Source: Alphaproteobacteria bacterium
GTDB lineage: Bacteria > Pseudomonadota > Alphaproteobacteria > Puniceispirillales > Puniceispirillaceae
Direction of reading: 5' to 3'
NCBI GenBank assembly: GCA_016780775.1
Contig: JADHLI010000013.1
Location: forward strand, 1-60,494
DNA length: 60,494 bases
Within the stretch, counting starts at the first letter, position 1. Each line of letters begins with the position of its first letter. The position numbers and the translations under genes are program-made. The notes under the pieces are model-generated. The model worked only from the letters and a program-made list of their open reading frames with translations. It did not search any database and was not told where the DNA came from. Shown here piece after piece: positions 8,186 through 16,654 of this stretch.

Positions 8186-8261
8186 TCTGGCAGAAGAGTC
8201 TGGCAGAAGAGTTTGGCAGAAGGGTCTGGCAGAAGGGTCTGGCAGAAGAGTCTGGCAGGCG
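8184..8261. repeat. 13-bp tandem repeat, 6 copies
   Basis: The unit AGTCTGGCAGAAG is repeated six times in a row (starts 8184, 8197, 8210, 8223, 8236, 8249), with A/G and C/T variation, and the last copy ends GGCG. It starts inside the potF stop codon. A 76-residue open frame across it is repeat-driven and not credible as a gene. Confidence 0.95.
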
Positions 8262-8337
8262 ATGTTTGCCGCAGGAACAAAGTGGAGTGCCTCTGTCTTT
8301 ATCAAAGTTAAGATAGGGGCGCTTTTCATTTCACCAG

Positions 8338-8376
8338 CCCGAATATACCAGGCCGAATATACCAGCCCTAATATTA
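8338..8376. repeat. 14-bp tandem repeat, about 2.5 copies
   Basis: SCCGAATATACCAG (S = C or G) occurs at 8338 and 8352, followed by a degenerate third copy. It lies in the same potF-potG gap as the 13-bp array but has an unrelated unit. Confidence 0.7.
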
Positions 8377-8410
8377 GGCTAATGATTTTGGACAACTATT
8401 TGATTTAAAA

Positions 8411-9502
8411 ATGGCACCTTTCATCCGATTAAATGCGCTAACCAAAAGATTCGGCGATGTGCTAGCGGTTGATGATCTAACGCTAGATATCGAAAAGGGA
8501 GAATTATTCTGCCTCTTGGGGGCATCTGGTTGCGGGAAGAGTACGCTGCTGCGAATGCTTGCTGGGTTTGAGCAGCCAAGCGCAGGACGTATCGAGATTG
8601 ATGGCCAGAATATGGCAGGTGTTGCGCCTGCGGATCGCCCCGTTAATATTATGTTTCAGAATTATGCCCTGTTTCCGCATATGAATGTGGCAGGCAATAT
8701 CGGCTATGGATTGCGGCGTGCAGGCATGCGCGGGCAATCTCTTAACGGGCGTATTGAGGCCCTGTTAAAGCTTGTGCGCTTACAGGGGTATGAGGACCGC
8801 AAACCCAACCAGTTGTCAGGTGGGCAGCGCCAGAGAGTGGCGCTAGCCCGGGCGCTGGCGCGTCAGCCAAAATTGTTGCTACTAGATGAGCCGCTTGCCG
8901 CATTGGATAAAAAACTGCGTGAAGATACCCAGTTTGAGCTCGTAGATATTCAAGAAACATTGGGAACCACTTTTATGGTGGTTACCCATGATCAAGAAGA
9001 AGCGATGACGCTAGCGGGGCGTATCGGCATTATGGATAAAGGCCGTTTGGTGCAGGTTGCTAGTCCGCGCCATCTGTATGAGCGGCCCGCAAATATTTTT
9101 GTTGCCGATTTTCTAGGCATGATTAGCTTTGTTGAAGGCCTTATTACAAAGGCTGGTAAAGGCAGTATCGAGATTGATAGTGTGCCGCCTATCACGGCCG
9201 CTATAGATACCCAGAACAGCAAGCAGAGCAAACTCGCTGTTGGCGATAAGGTGACGTTGGCTATCCGTCCAGAAAAAATCAGCTTATCTGCAACAGCAAC
9301 AGGCGAAATTAATGAAATTCCAGTTGTTGTTGAGGATCTGGCTTATCTAGGCGTGGCCTCCAATTACCGTGTGAAGGCCGCTAACGGGCAAATGTTCAAA
9401 TTGCAGCAACAGCAGAGCCGTCGCACAACCCAACCGCTGACATGGGAAGAAGCTGGGTTTATCCAGTTTGACCCTAGCGATGTGATTATATTGGAGGGGT
9501 AG
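8411..9502 (+). CDS. potG: Polyamine ABC transporter ATP-binding protein
   Basis: A 363-residue cytoplasmic ATPase that powers polyamine import. Walker A is GASGCGKST (residues 37-45), the signature is LSGGQRQRVALARALA, Walker B is LLLLDEP followed by the D-loop LAALD, and the switch histidine is in VTHDQEEA. The C-terminal 120 residues form the TOBE regulatory domain seen in PotA/PotG. It is followed 4 bp later by potH, so the two are probably cotranscribed. PotG rather than PotA is preferred because the partner binding protein is PotF-like and the gene order is F-G-H-I. Confidence 0.93.
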   Translation: MAPFIRLNALTKRFGDVLAVDDLTLDIEKGELFCLLGASGCGKSTLLRMLAGFEQPSAGRIEIDGQNMAGVAPADRPVNIMFQNYALFPHMNVAGNIGYGLRRAGMRGQSLNGRIEALLKLVRLQGYEDRKPNQLSGGQRQRVALARALARQPKLLLLDEPLAALDKKLREDTQFELVDIQETLGTTFMVVTHDQEEAMTLAGRIGIMDKGRLVQVASPRHLYERPANIFVADFLGMISFVEGLITKAGKGSIEIDSVPPITAAIDTQNSKQSKLAVGDKVTLAIRPEKISLSATATGEINEIPVVVEDLAYLGVASNYRVKAANGQMFKLQQQQSRRTTQPLTWEEAGFIQFDPSDVIILEG

Positions 9503-9506
9503 GTGG

Positions 9507-10445
9507 ATGCCGCAACGCCATTCCATATTAGCTAAATTAGCCGGCAGAACTGGACGCCGCCTTGTGGTGCTAGGGCCGCTATTGTGGCTAGCGGTATTCT
9601 TTATGCTGCCCTTGCTGGAAACCTTGCAGGTATCTTTTAGCGTTGCGCAGCGCTCTATCCCCCCTTATGCCCCTTTATGGGGCTTTGATGAAGGCGGTTT
9701 TTTCACCAATTTTACGCTTGATAATTATGGTCTTCTTGCACGCTATTGGCAGGATTATATCGGACCTGCTTTTAATAGTATAAGACTGGCTTTTTTTTCC
9801 ACCCTTGTCTGCTTACTTTTTGCCTATCCAATGGCATGGTGGATTGCCCGTAGCACCCCTAAATGGCGCGTTTTTTTGTTGGTGATGGTCATGCTGCCAT
9901 TCTGGACATCAAGTTTGCTTCGCATTTATGCGCTTATCGGGTTGTTGAACCCAAATGGTTTTATTAACGGGATGTTGATGTGGCTGGGTGTAATAGAGGC
10001 GCCAATACGCATGATGCAAACTGATTTTTCCATTTATATGGGGATGGTGCTTACCTATCTGCCTTTGATGATTCTACCTCTCTATGCGGTGATGGTGCGT
10101 TTGGATGATGATGTGATAGAGGCAGCAACAGATTTAGGCGCATCAGGTGTACAAATATTCTGGACAGTGATTTTTCCCCTGACCTTACCCGGTGTTATAG
10201 CAGGTTGTTTGCTGGTTTTTATTCCGGCAGTGGGTGAGTTTGTTATCCCAGCTTTACTAGGCGGGCCTGACCAGCTGATGATGGGCAAGGTGCTTTGGAC
10301 AGAATTTTTCCGCAACCGTGACTGGCCTGTGGCAGCGGCTATTGCCATGCTTCTTTTGGCTATTTTGACAGTGCCAATTATTTATGCACGCTATCAAGAT
10401 GGGCGCGTGGATGATAAGCACGAAAAAGAGACAGGAGCGCGGTGA
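9507..10445 (+). CDS. potH: Polyamine ABC transporter permease (PotH-like)
   Basis: An inner-membrane permease subunit of 312 residues. Hydrophobic segments begin at about residue 18 (VVLGPLLWLAVFFMLPLL), and the EAA-type loop that contacts the ATPase is visible as EAATDLGASGVQIFWTVIFP. The N-terminal extension and the long loop before TM2 (PLWGFDEGGFFTNFTLDNY) are typical of PotH. The stop overlaps the potI start by one base (TGATG), which implies translational coupling and a PotH-PotI heterodimer. Confidence 0.92.
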   Translation: MPQRHSILAKLAGRTGRRLVVLGPLLWLAVFFMLPLLETLQVSFSVAQRSIPPYAPLWGFDEGGFFTNFTLDNYGLLARYWQDYIGPAFNSIRLAFFSTLVCLLFAYPMAWWIARSTPKWRVFLLVMVMLPFWTSSLLRIYALIGLLNPNGFINGMLMWLGVIEAPIRMMQTDFSIYMGMVLTYLPLMILPLYAVMVRLDDDVIEAATDLGASGVQIFWTVIFPLTLPGVIAGCLLVFIPAVGEFVIPALLGGPDQLMMGKVLWTEFFRNRDWPVAAAIAMLLLAILTVPIIYARYQDGRVDDKHEKETGAR

Positions 10446-11251
10446 TGGGGCGCATTAGTTTTCCTGTTCTATGCCTTGGTATCCTAGGATTTGGCATTTT
10501 ATATGTGCCTATGGCGGTGATGGTCGCTTTTAGCTTCAATGCTGGCAAATTGGTTTCGGTTTGGGCAGGGTTTTCAGCAAAATGGTATGCTAGCTTGCTA
10601 ACCAATGAGCAATTATTAAATGCGTTTGGGCTATCCTTATTCATTGCCTTTTGGGCGGCAACACTTGCAATATTTTTTGGCCTGTTGATCGCTGTTGCCT
10701 TTGTCAGATTTGGTAATTTTCGTGGCCGTTTGATATTAAGCGGGCTATCTAGTGCGCCTTTGGTAATGCCAGAAGTGGTAACGGGATTGTCACTGCTGCT
10801 GCTGTTTATTGGGATGGAAGCAACATTTGGTTGGCCAGCGGGGCGCGGGATAGACACGATTATTATTGCGCATGCAACCTTTGGGATGTGTTTTGCTGCT
10901 GTAGTGATACAAGCACGCTTGCGCGATTTTGATAAATCTATTGAAGAGGCAGCTTACGATCTTGGCGCGCGCCAGCCTTTTGTGTTTTTATCTATTACCT
11001 TGCCCGTCATTGTGCCTGCAGTTGTGGCCGCTTGGCTGTTAGCTTTTACCTTAAGTTTTGATGATTTGGTGATTGCCAGCTTTGTTAGTGGACCGGGCAG
11101 TTCGACCCTGCCTATTGTGGTGTTTTCGAAAGTGCGCCTTGGGGTGACACCAGAAATAAATGCACTGGCCAGTATTATGATAGCACTGGTTGCGGTAAGT
11201 GTTACAGTGGCTGCTTTTGTGATGCGGCGGCGAATTGCAAGAGGCGGATAA
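10445..11251 (+). CDS. potI: Polyamine ABC transporter permease (PotI-like)
   Basis: The second permease subunit, about 268 residues, with six predicted membrane segments and the EAA loop EEAAYDLGARQPFVFLSITLP. The C-terminal part LSFDDLVIASFVSGPGSSTLP matches the PotC/PotI family. A GTG at 10442 would give one extra residue, but the ATG at 10445 forms a TGATG junction with the potH stop and is the simpler start. It is followed 32 bp later by the agmatinase-like gene behind a GAGGAG ribosome site, so the transporter and enzyme may share a transcript. Confidence 0.92.
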   Translation: MGRISFPVLCLGILGFGILYVPMAVMVAFSFNAGKLVSVWAGFSAKWYASLLTNEQLLNAFGLSLFIAFWAATLAIFFGLLIAVAFVRFGNFRGRLILSGLSSAPLVMPEVVTGLSLLLLFIGMEATFGWPAGRGIDTIIIAHATFGMCFAAVVIQARLRDFDKSIEEAAYDLGARQPFVFLSITLPVIVPAVVAAWLLAFTLSFDDLVIASFVSGPGSSTLPIVVFSKVRLGVTPEINALASIMIALVAVSVTVAAFVMRRRIARGG

Positions 11252-11283
11252 ATGCCTAGAGTAAGAAATTTGAGGAGACCAGC

Positions 11284-12258
11284 ATGACAGACCCTAAATC
11301 AGGTGATCAGGCTTTCCTAGCAACAGATAGCCGCGAGAATTGGCATGAGATGACCTATGCTGGTGCGCTTAGTTTTGCGCGCCGCCGTTATAGCCGCTCT
11401 CTTGACGGCGTTGATGTTGTGGTTAGCGGCATTCCATTTGATGGTGCGGTAACCAACCGGCCGGGATGCCGGATGGGCCCGCGGGCTATTCGTGCAGGCT
11501 CAACCCAGCTTGCTGAGCTAAAGCATTTTCCGTTTGGCTTTGACCCCTTTGAGCATCTCAGCGTTATTGACTATGGCGACTGTTATCTTGACCCCCATCA
11601 CCCGGATGGAATTTTTTCTGCCATTGAAAGCCATGCGTGCCTGTTGCTAGAAGCTGGTGTTAAGATGTTGAGTTTTGGCGGCGATCATTCAGTTAGCTAT
11701 CCGCTATTAAAGGCGCATGCCAAGAAATATGGGCCAGTGGCGCTTGTGCAGTTCGATGCCCATTGTGATACCTGGCCAGATGATGGCACCCGTCTAGATC
11801 ATGGAACGATGTTTGCGCGGGCCGCTTCTGAGGGCATCATTGATGTTAGTGCATCCACACAAGTTGGTTTGCGGTCCTATAATGATAGTGATCATGGCTT
11901 TGAAATTCTAACTAGCCCATGGATACACCGAAACGGTATTGATGCGGCTGTCGATATAGTCTGCCAGCGTGCTGCGGATAGCCCGGTCTATCTGTCTTTT
12001 GATATTGATGGGTTGGACCCTGCCTTTGCGCCTGGAACTGGTACACCCGTAGCAGGGGGCTTGGCCAGCTGGCAGGGACTAGAATTTGTGCGTGGGTTAG
12101 CGCCGCTAAAGCTGATTGGAATGGATGTTGTCGAAGTGGCTCCAGCTTATGACCATGCCGAAATAACCGCTATTGCGGCAGCAAGCGTGGCCTATGATTG
12201 GCTGGCTGTACTGGCGAAGCAAAAAGGAGCATTGCAGCACCCTGTTGGCCGCTTATAG
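11284..12258 (+). CDS. speB: Agmatinase / guanidinobutyrase (ureohydrolase family)
   Basis: A 324-residue Mn-dependent ureohydrolase that releases urea from agmatine or a related guanidino compound. All metal-binding motifs are visible: GGDHSVSYP, DAHCDTWPD and SFDIDGLDPAFAPGTGTP. Length suits SpeB and GbuA. The position between the polyamine transporter and the putrescine-consuming enzymes suggests that it makes putrescine or 4-aminobutyrate for them. Agmatine and 4-guanidinobutyrate cannot be told apart from sequence here, so the symbol is provisional. Confidence 0.88.
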   Translation: MTDPKSGDQAFLATDSRENWHEMTYAGALSFARRRYSRSLDGVDVVVSGIPFDGAVTNRPGCRMGPRAIRAGSTQLAELKHFPFGFDPFEHLSVIDYGDCYLDPHHPDGIFSAIESHACLLLEAGVKMLSFGGDHSVSYPLLKAHAKKYGPVALVQFDAHCDTWPDDGTRLDHGTMFARAASEGIIDVSASTQVGLRSYNDSDHGFEILTSPWIHRNGIDAAVDIVCQRAADSPVYLSFDIDGLDPAFAPGTGTPVAGGLASWQGLEFVRGLAPLKLIGMDVVEVAPAYDHAEITAIAAASVAYDWLAVLAKQKGALQHPVGRL

Positions 12259-12277
12259 CCCTTAATAATTCATTTTC

Positions 12278-13564
12278 TTATAGCTTTAAGCGATCGCGTA
12301 ACTTGTACCACGCCATGCCAAGAGCAAGCGCTGGTGTGCGAAAAATACCGCCGGGAAAAGGTAAATGGCGCAGGGACTGCATGACATCAAACCGCTCTGC
12401 ATCGCCCATAACTGCATCTGCCAATATTGTACCAGCTAGGCCGGTTAAGGCTACCCCATGACCGGAAAACCCTTGCACAAAATAAATATCATCATCTGTG
12501 CGCCCAAAATGTGGAATACGGTTGACTGTAATGCCGATCTGGCCAGACCAGACACGCTCTGTTTCAGCGATGTCTAAAACGGGAAATACCTTGCACATAC
12601 GCTGCCGCAAATCTGTTTCAACATTGCCAAGATTTATATTTGTATAGCTAGCACGACCGCCAAATATCATACGATTATCCCTGTCAATACGGAAATAATT
12701 CAGCGCTGTATTACAATCTGCAACTGTAGCGCGGCTAGGCAGAATATGCCGAACCATATTTTCGGACAAAGGTTTGGTTGCCAAAACCGAAGAAGTAACC
12801 TTTGCAAGGCGGCTCTGCATCTCTGGCAGGCCTATTTGTGTTAAGTCAATTTGTGACAAATATGCATTTCCGCATAACAGAACCTTGTTTGCGTTAAGCT
12901 GATGCCCACCATCTATGTGAAGGGTTTTCGTGGCGCCTTTTTCAATATGGGTTACATGGCTTTCCTCAAAAATCTGCGCGCCAGCTTTGCGTGCGGCTAA
13001 CGCTAGACCTGTTAAGTATTTCAAAGGCTGGATTTGCCCAGAACCTGCATCATATAACCCGCCGCAATAAGCAGTGCTATTGATATGGGGGGCAAGGGCA
13101 CTGCTATCTTCAAGGGCAGTAAAATGCGTATAGCCACGTTTTGACCATTCTTCCTGCATTTCTAGCAGTGCTTTCATCTGACCTGGATGCAAAGCCGCAT
13201 TAAGGTAGCCAAATTGCAGATCACAGTCGATTTTGTGCTTTTTTATGCGGGTAGAAACAATATCAACTGCTGCTATGCCAGCCTGCCAAGCCAGCGCCGC
13301 ATCATGCGGATTTAGCTGTTTGCTGATATGATGAAAATCATTCGGCCAGCCCTGACATAAATGTCCGCCATTGCGACCAGAACCACCACTGCCAATAGAC
13401 CCGCCTTCCAGCAAAACAACATCATAGCCATGCTCAGCCAGATGCAGTGCTGCTGTCACCCCTGTCAGCCCGCCACCAATAATGGCCACATCGCAGTTAT
13501 GTGTGCCGGCTATTTGTTCTCTCGGCAAGGGGATAATATTATCAGCATAAATAGAGTTCAGCAT
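12278..13564 (-). CDS. puuB: FAD-dependent gamma-glutamylputrescine oxidase-like (PuuB/DAO family)
   Basis: A 428-residue amine oxidase of the D-amino-acid oxidase fold. The FAD dinucleotide motif is VAIIGGGLTGVTAALHLAEHG (here shown as VAIIGGGLTG and following), at about residues 26-50, and SGGSGRNGGH matches the PuuB ASGRNGGQ segment. C-terminal FVQGFSGHGVALTGLAG is the second FAD-contact region. It probably oxidises gamma-glutamylated putrescine to the aldehyde, acting after the PuuA-like enzymes. It is the only gene on the minus strand in this cluster and is convergent with the agmatinase gene, so it has its own promoter facing the aminotransferase gene. Confidence 0.82.
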   Translation of the reverse strand: MLNSIYADNIIPLPREQIAGTHNCDVAIIGGGLTGVTAALHLAEHGYDVVLLEGGSIGSGGSGRNGGHLCQGWPNDFHHISKQLNPHDAALAWQAGIAAVDIVSTRIKKHKIDCDLQFGYLNAALHPGQMKALLEMQEEWSKRGYTHFTALEDSSALAPHINSTAYCGGLYDAGSGQIQPLKYLTGLALAARKAGAQIFEESHVTHIEKGATKTLHIDGGHQLNANKVLLCGNAYLSQIDLTQIGLPEMQSRLAKVTSSVLATKPLSENMVRHILPSRATVADCNTALNYFRIDRDNRMIFGGRASYTNINLGNVETDLRQRMCKVFPVLDIAETERVWSGQIGITVNRIPHFGRTDDDIYFVQGFSGHGVALTGLAGTILADAVMGDAERFDVMQSLRHLPFPGGIFRTPALALGMAWYKLRDRLKL

Positions 13565-13725
13565 AGTATGACTTTAGCTTTTTGTTCATCTCACAGGATA
13601 GATTGGCAACAGAGTATTAAACCTCAAGGCCGAAGGCTTGCGCAATGATTTTATGCCTAAATTTTTTCTATTCTGTGATATATTAAAGGGGATTTCAAAA
13701 GATGCGGATCAAACCAGCACCCGCT

Positions 13726-13767
13726 TATGGCATTCCTATTATGGTATCCCTATTATGGCATATTTCA
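13726..13767. repeat. 14-bp tandem repeat, 3 copies
   Basis: TATGGCATTCCTAT is repeated with small changes at 13726, 13740 and 13754 in the divergent gap between the PuuB-like and aminotransferase genes. Such a position could affect either promoter, but no regulator can be assigned. Confidence 0.75.
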
Positions 13768-13829
13768 TCACGATATGCCTCATATAATAGGAAAAGCGAG
13801 AAGCAACTGACAAAAATGTGGAACAGGCT

Positions 13830-15194
13830 ATGACATTATCTGATCAAACCACTCATTGGCAGGAAATGGACGCGCGTCATCATCTTGCGCCCTTTACCGA
13901 TTATGCCAGTATACGAAAGAACGGTGCGCGCGTCATCACCCATGCTGACGGCCATTATATAACTGATATTGATGGCCATCAGATCCTAGATGCGATGGCT
14001 GGGTTATGGTGTGTGAATGTGGGCTATGGGCGACAGAAATTGGTTGATGCAGCCAGCCAGCAAATGGCTAAGCTTCCCTATTATAACAATTTTTTCAAAA
14101 CTACTAACCAACCTATTGCGGAGCTATCTGAGCGCCTTGTGGCACTAACGCCTGATGGGCTGAATAATGTTTTTTATGCCAATTCAGGTTCTGAAGCGAA
14201 TGATACCATTATTCGGATGGTCCGGCATTTCTGGGCTTTGCAGGGTCAGCCGGAAAAGCGTGTTATAATTGGCCGCGAATATGGCTATCATGGTAGCACA
14301 ATTTTATCTGCTAGCATGGGCGGAATGAAGGCAATGCATGCTCAAGCTGCCCAAGAGCCGGGCTTTGTGCATATTAAGCCGCCCTATGGCATGCTGTATC
14401 AAGGTAATTTGTCTGAAGATGATTTTGCCACCGAGGCGGCTGGTTGGTTGGAAGAAAAAATCATTGAAATGGGTGCAGATAAAGTAGCCGCATTTATTGC
14501 TGAGCCAATTCAAGGGGCAGGGGGCGTTATTATTCCGCCTGCTGGCTATCTGAATAAGGTGGAAGAAATTTGCCGTGCACATGATATCTTATTCATCGTT
14601 GATGAGGTGATAACTGGATTTGGTCGCACTGGCTATTGGTTTGCTAGTGATTATTATGGCCTTTCGCCTGATATGATGACGCTGGCTAAGGGGCTAACAT
14701 CTGGTTATATGCCAATGTCAGCTGTGATGGTAGGGAGCCGTGTTGCGGATAGCCTTATTGCTGATGGTGGTGAGTTTTATCATGGCTTTACCTATTCTGG
14801 CCATCCGGTTGCTGCTGCTGTGGCGCTGGCTAATTTATCGATTATAGAAGATGAAAATCTGGTTGAAAAAATCCGCAATGATACTGGTCCCTATCTGGCT
14901 AAGGCGCTAGCCCCTCTTGGTGAGCACCCGCTGGTTGGTGAGGTGCGCAGTTTTGGGATGTTGGCTGCCATTGAATTAGTACAGGATAAGGCTGGTCCGG
15001 TGTTGTTTGACCCGGTTGGTGATGTTGGGGAGATGTGCCGTGATCATGCAATTGCTGGGGGGCTAATGATGCGGGCGGTGCGTGATGGTATGATTATGTC
15101 GCCGCCACTGACCTTTGAGCATGAGGATATCGATAAGGCTGTCAGTATTGCTAAGATTTCCCTCGATAAAACTGCAGCAGGCCTCAAAATTTAA
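13830..15194 (+). CDS. spuC: Class III aminotransferase, probable putrescine-pyruvate aminotransferase (SpuC-like)
   Basis: A PLP enzyme of about 454 residues. The N-terminus (HHLAPFTDYASIRKNGARVI, then MAGLWCVNVGYGR) closely follows Pseudomonas SpuC. Further marks are YANSGSEANDT, DEVITGFGRTG and the PLP lysine in LAKGLTSGY. It would convert putrescine to 4-aminobutanal with pyruvate as acceptor, an alternative to the gamma-glutamyl route. A GTG at 13818 would add four residues; I prefer the ATG at 13830 but neither has a strong ribosome site. A PuuA-like gene follows 46 bp later, so the two are probably cotranscribed. Confidence 0.87.
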   Translation: MTLSDQTTHWQEMDARHHLAPFTDYASIRKNGARVITHADGHYITDIDGHQILDAMAGLWCVNVGYGRQKLVDAASQQMAKLPYYNNFFKTTNQPIAELSERLVALTPDGLNNVFYANSGSEANDTIIRMVRHFWALQGQPEKRVIIGREYGYHGSTILSASMGGMKAMHAQAAQEPGFVHIKPPYGMLYQGNLSEDDFATEAAGWLEEKIIEMGADKVAAFIAEPIQGAGGVIIPPAGYLNKVEEICRAHDILFIVDEVITGFGRTGYWFASDYYGLSPDMMTLAKGLTSGYMPMSAVMVGSRVADSLIADGGEFYHGFTYSGHPVAAAVALANLSIIEDENLVEKIRNDTGPYLAKALAPLGEHPLVGEVRSFGMLAAIELVQDKAGPVLFDPVGDVGEMCRDHAIAGGLMMRAVRDGMIMSPPLTFEHEDIDKAVSIAKISLDKTAAGLKI

Positions 15195-15208
15195 ATTAAA
15201 AAGAGGAG

Positions 15209-15227
15209 TTCCAGAAATTTTCTGGAA
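15209..15227. promoter_or_regulatory. Inverted repeat between ribosome site and start of puuA-like gene
   Basis: TTCCAGAAA and TTTCTGGAA form a near-perfect palindrome directly after AAGAGGAG (15201-15208) and just before the possible ATG starts at 15229 and 15241. As RNA, it could fold and change the effective spacing or gate translation. As DNA, it could be a protein site. Confidence 0.4.
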
Positions 15228-15240
15228 AATGGGTGAAAAC

Positions 15241-16581
15241 ATGACTTTCGATATGAAAAAATGGCTAAGCGATCAGGCCATCACTGAAGTCGAATGTTTA
15301 GTAAGTGATATTTCTGGTATTCCGCGCGGTAAAATCCTGCCTTTGAAAAAATTTGTCTCAGCCCAAGATACAGGCGGGTTAAGACTGCCTGAATATGTGT
15401 TTGGCCAAGCTGTGACAGGCGAGTATTATGACAGCGAAGTACTGAATGAAATCGGCAGTGATGTGGTGCTGATACCTGATCCTAATACCTGCCGTCTAGT
15501 GCCTTGGTATGATGAGCCAACCGCGCAGATTATCCATGATGCGGTTACTCAAGATGGTAAATTAGTTCCGTTTGCAGCGCGTGCTGTCTTAAAACGTGTT
15601 TTGGCGCTATTTACTGACGCAGGTCTGGAGCCAGTTATTGCCCCGGAGCTGGAGTTTTTCCTTGTTAAGCAAAGTAACGATGCTAATGCGCCTTTGATTA
15701 CGCCTACGGGGCGTTCTGGCCGGGCAGAAAAAGCAAAGCAAGCTTACGGAATTGATGCCGTCAATGAATTTGACCCCCTGTTTGAAGAGCTTTATGACCA
15801 TTGTGAGGTTCAGGGTCTGGATATTGATACGCTTAGCCATGAGGCTGGCGCGGCGCAGATGGAAATTAATTTTAACCATGGCGATGCGCTGGAGCTCGCT
15901 GATCAAGCTTTTCTGTTTAAGCGCACGGTTCGCCAAACCGCAATAAATCACGGATTGCATGCTACCTTTATGGCCAAGCCGATGCAGGAACAGCCCGGCA
16001 GCGCCATGCATGTTCATATGTCTCTCAAGTCAAAAAAGACTGGCAAAAATATATTCGCGCAAGCGGATGGCTCTGAGAGTGATGAATTCTATCACTCGCT
16101 AGCTGGCATGCAACGCTACCTTGTGGGGGCGATGGCATTAATGGCTCCTTATGTAAACAGCTATCGTCGTCGTACTGGCACTGAGGATTCGCCTGCTAAT
16201 CTGGCATGGGGCATGGATAATCGCACTGTTGGTTTGCGTGTGCCGATCGGCGATCCGGAAAGCTTGCGGATTGAAAATCGTATTCCAGGCGCAGATGCTA
16301 ACCCCTATCTAGCTATTGCATCAACCCTAGCTGCGGTCTGGCTAGGCTTGCAAGAACAAAGGCGACCAACACGGCCGCGCAAGATCAGTGGTGAAGACCT
16401 TGAAACCTTACCAAAAAATCTGGATGCAGCTTTGGATGCACTTGAGCGTGCAAAGGCTTTGCATCCAGTTTTAGGTGAAGAATTCGTGAAATTATTTGTT
16501 GAGGTTAAGCGTGCTGAGGCAGATGCATTCCTTGAAGTTATCAGCCCGTGGGAGCGGGAATATCTGCTTTTGAATGTGTAG
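15241..16581 (+). CDS. puuA: Glutamine synthetase-like enzyme, probable gamma-glutamylputrescine synthetase (PuuA-like, copy 2)
   Basis: A 446-residue glutamine synthetase-fold protein. It begins MKKWLSDQ and carries APELEFFLV, HEAGAAQMEINF, SAMHVHMSL, NRTVGLRVPIG and RIENRIPGADANPYL. The N-terminal EVECLVSDISGIPRGKILP is typical of PuuA. Start choice is uncertain: the ATG at 15229 and the ATG at 15241 are in frame. A strong AAGAGGAG lies at 15201-15208, separated from both by an inverted repeat that could fold and bring it closer. It differs clearly from copy 1 at 5539, so the two probably act on different amines or under different conditions. Confidence 0.88.
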   Translation: MTFDMKKWLSDQAITEVECLVSDISGIPRGKILPLKKFVSAQDTGGLRLPEYVFGQAVTGEYYDSEVLNEIGSDVVLIPDPNTCRLVPWYDEPTAQIIHDAVTQDGKLVPFAARAVLKRVLALFTDAGLEPVIAPELEFFLVKQSNDANAPLITPTGRSGRAEKAKQAYGIDAVNEFDPLFEELYDHCEVQGLDIDTLSHEAGAAQMEINFNHGDALELADQAFLFKRTVRQTAINHGLHATFMAKPMQEQPGSAMHVHMSLKSKKTGKNIFAQADGSESDEFYHSLAGMQRYLVGAMALMAPYVNSYRRRTGTEDSPANLAWGMDNRTVGLRVPIGDPESLRIENRIPGADANPYLAIASTLAAVWLGLQEQRRPTRPRKISGEDLETLPKNLDAALDALERAKALHPVLGEEFVKLFVEVKRAEADAFLEVISPWEREYLLLNV

Positions 16582-16592
16582 GTAAAAAAACA

Positions 16593-16626
16593 AGTAGGGG
16601 GGCATCTATCAATACCCCCCCCCTTT
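16593..16626. terminator. Terminator-like G/C-run hairpin
   Basis: A run of six G (16597-16602) faces a run of nine C (16615-16623) over a 12-nt loop, followed by TTTATTT. It lies between the stop of the PuuA-like gene and the convergent stop of the RTX gene, and fits termination of the plus-strand operon. Confidence 0.55.
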
Positions 16627-16654
16627 ATTTAAGTTTGGCATGGGCCAAGATAGC

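Noticed and set aside
8178-8408. 76-residue open frame across the 13-bp repeat
   Set aside because: Its sequence is a translation of the tandem array, it has no ribosome site and overlaps the potF end.
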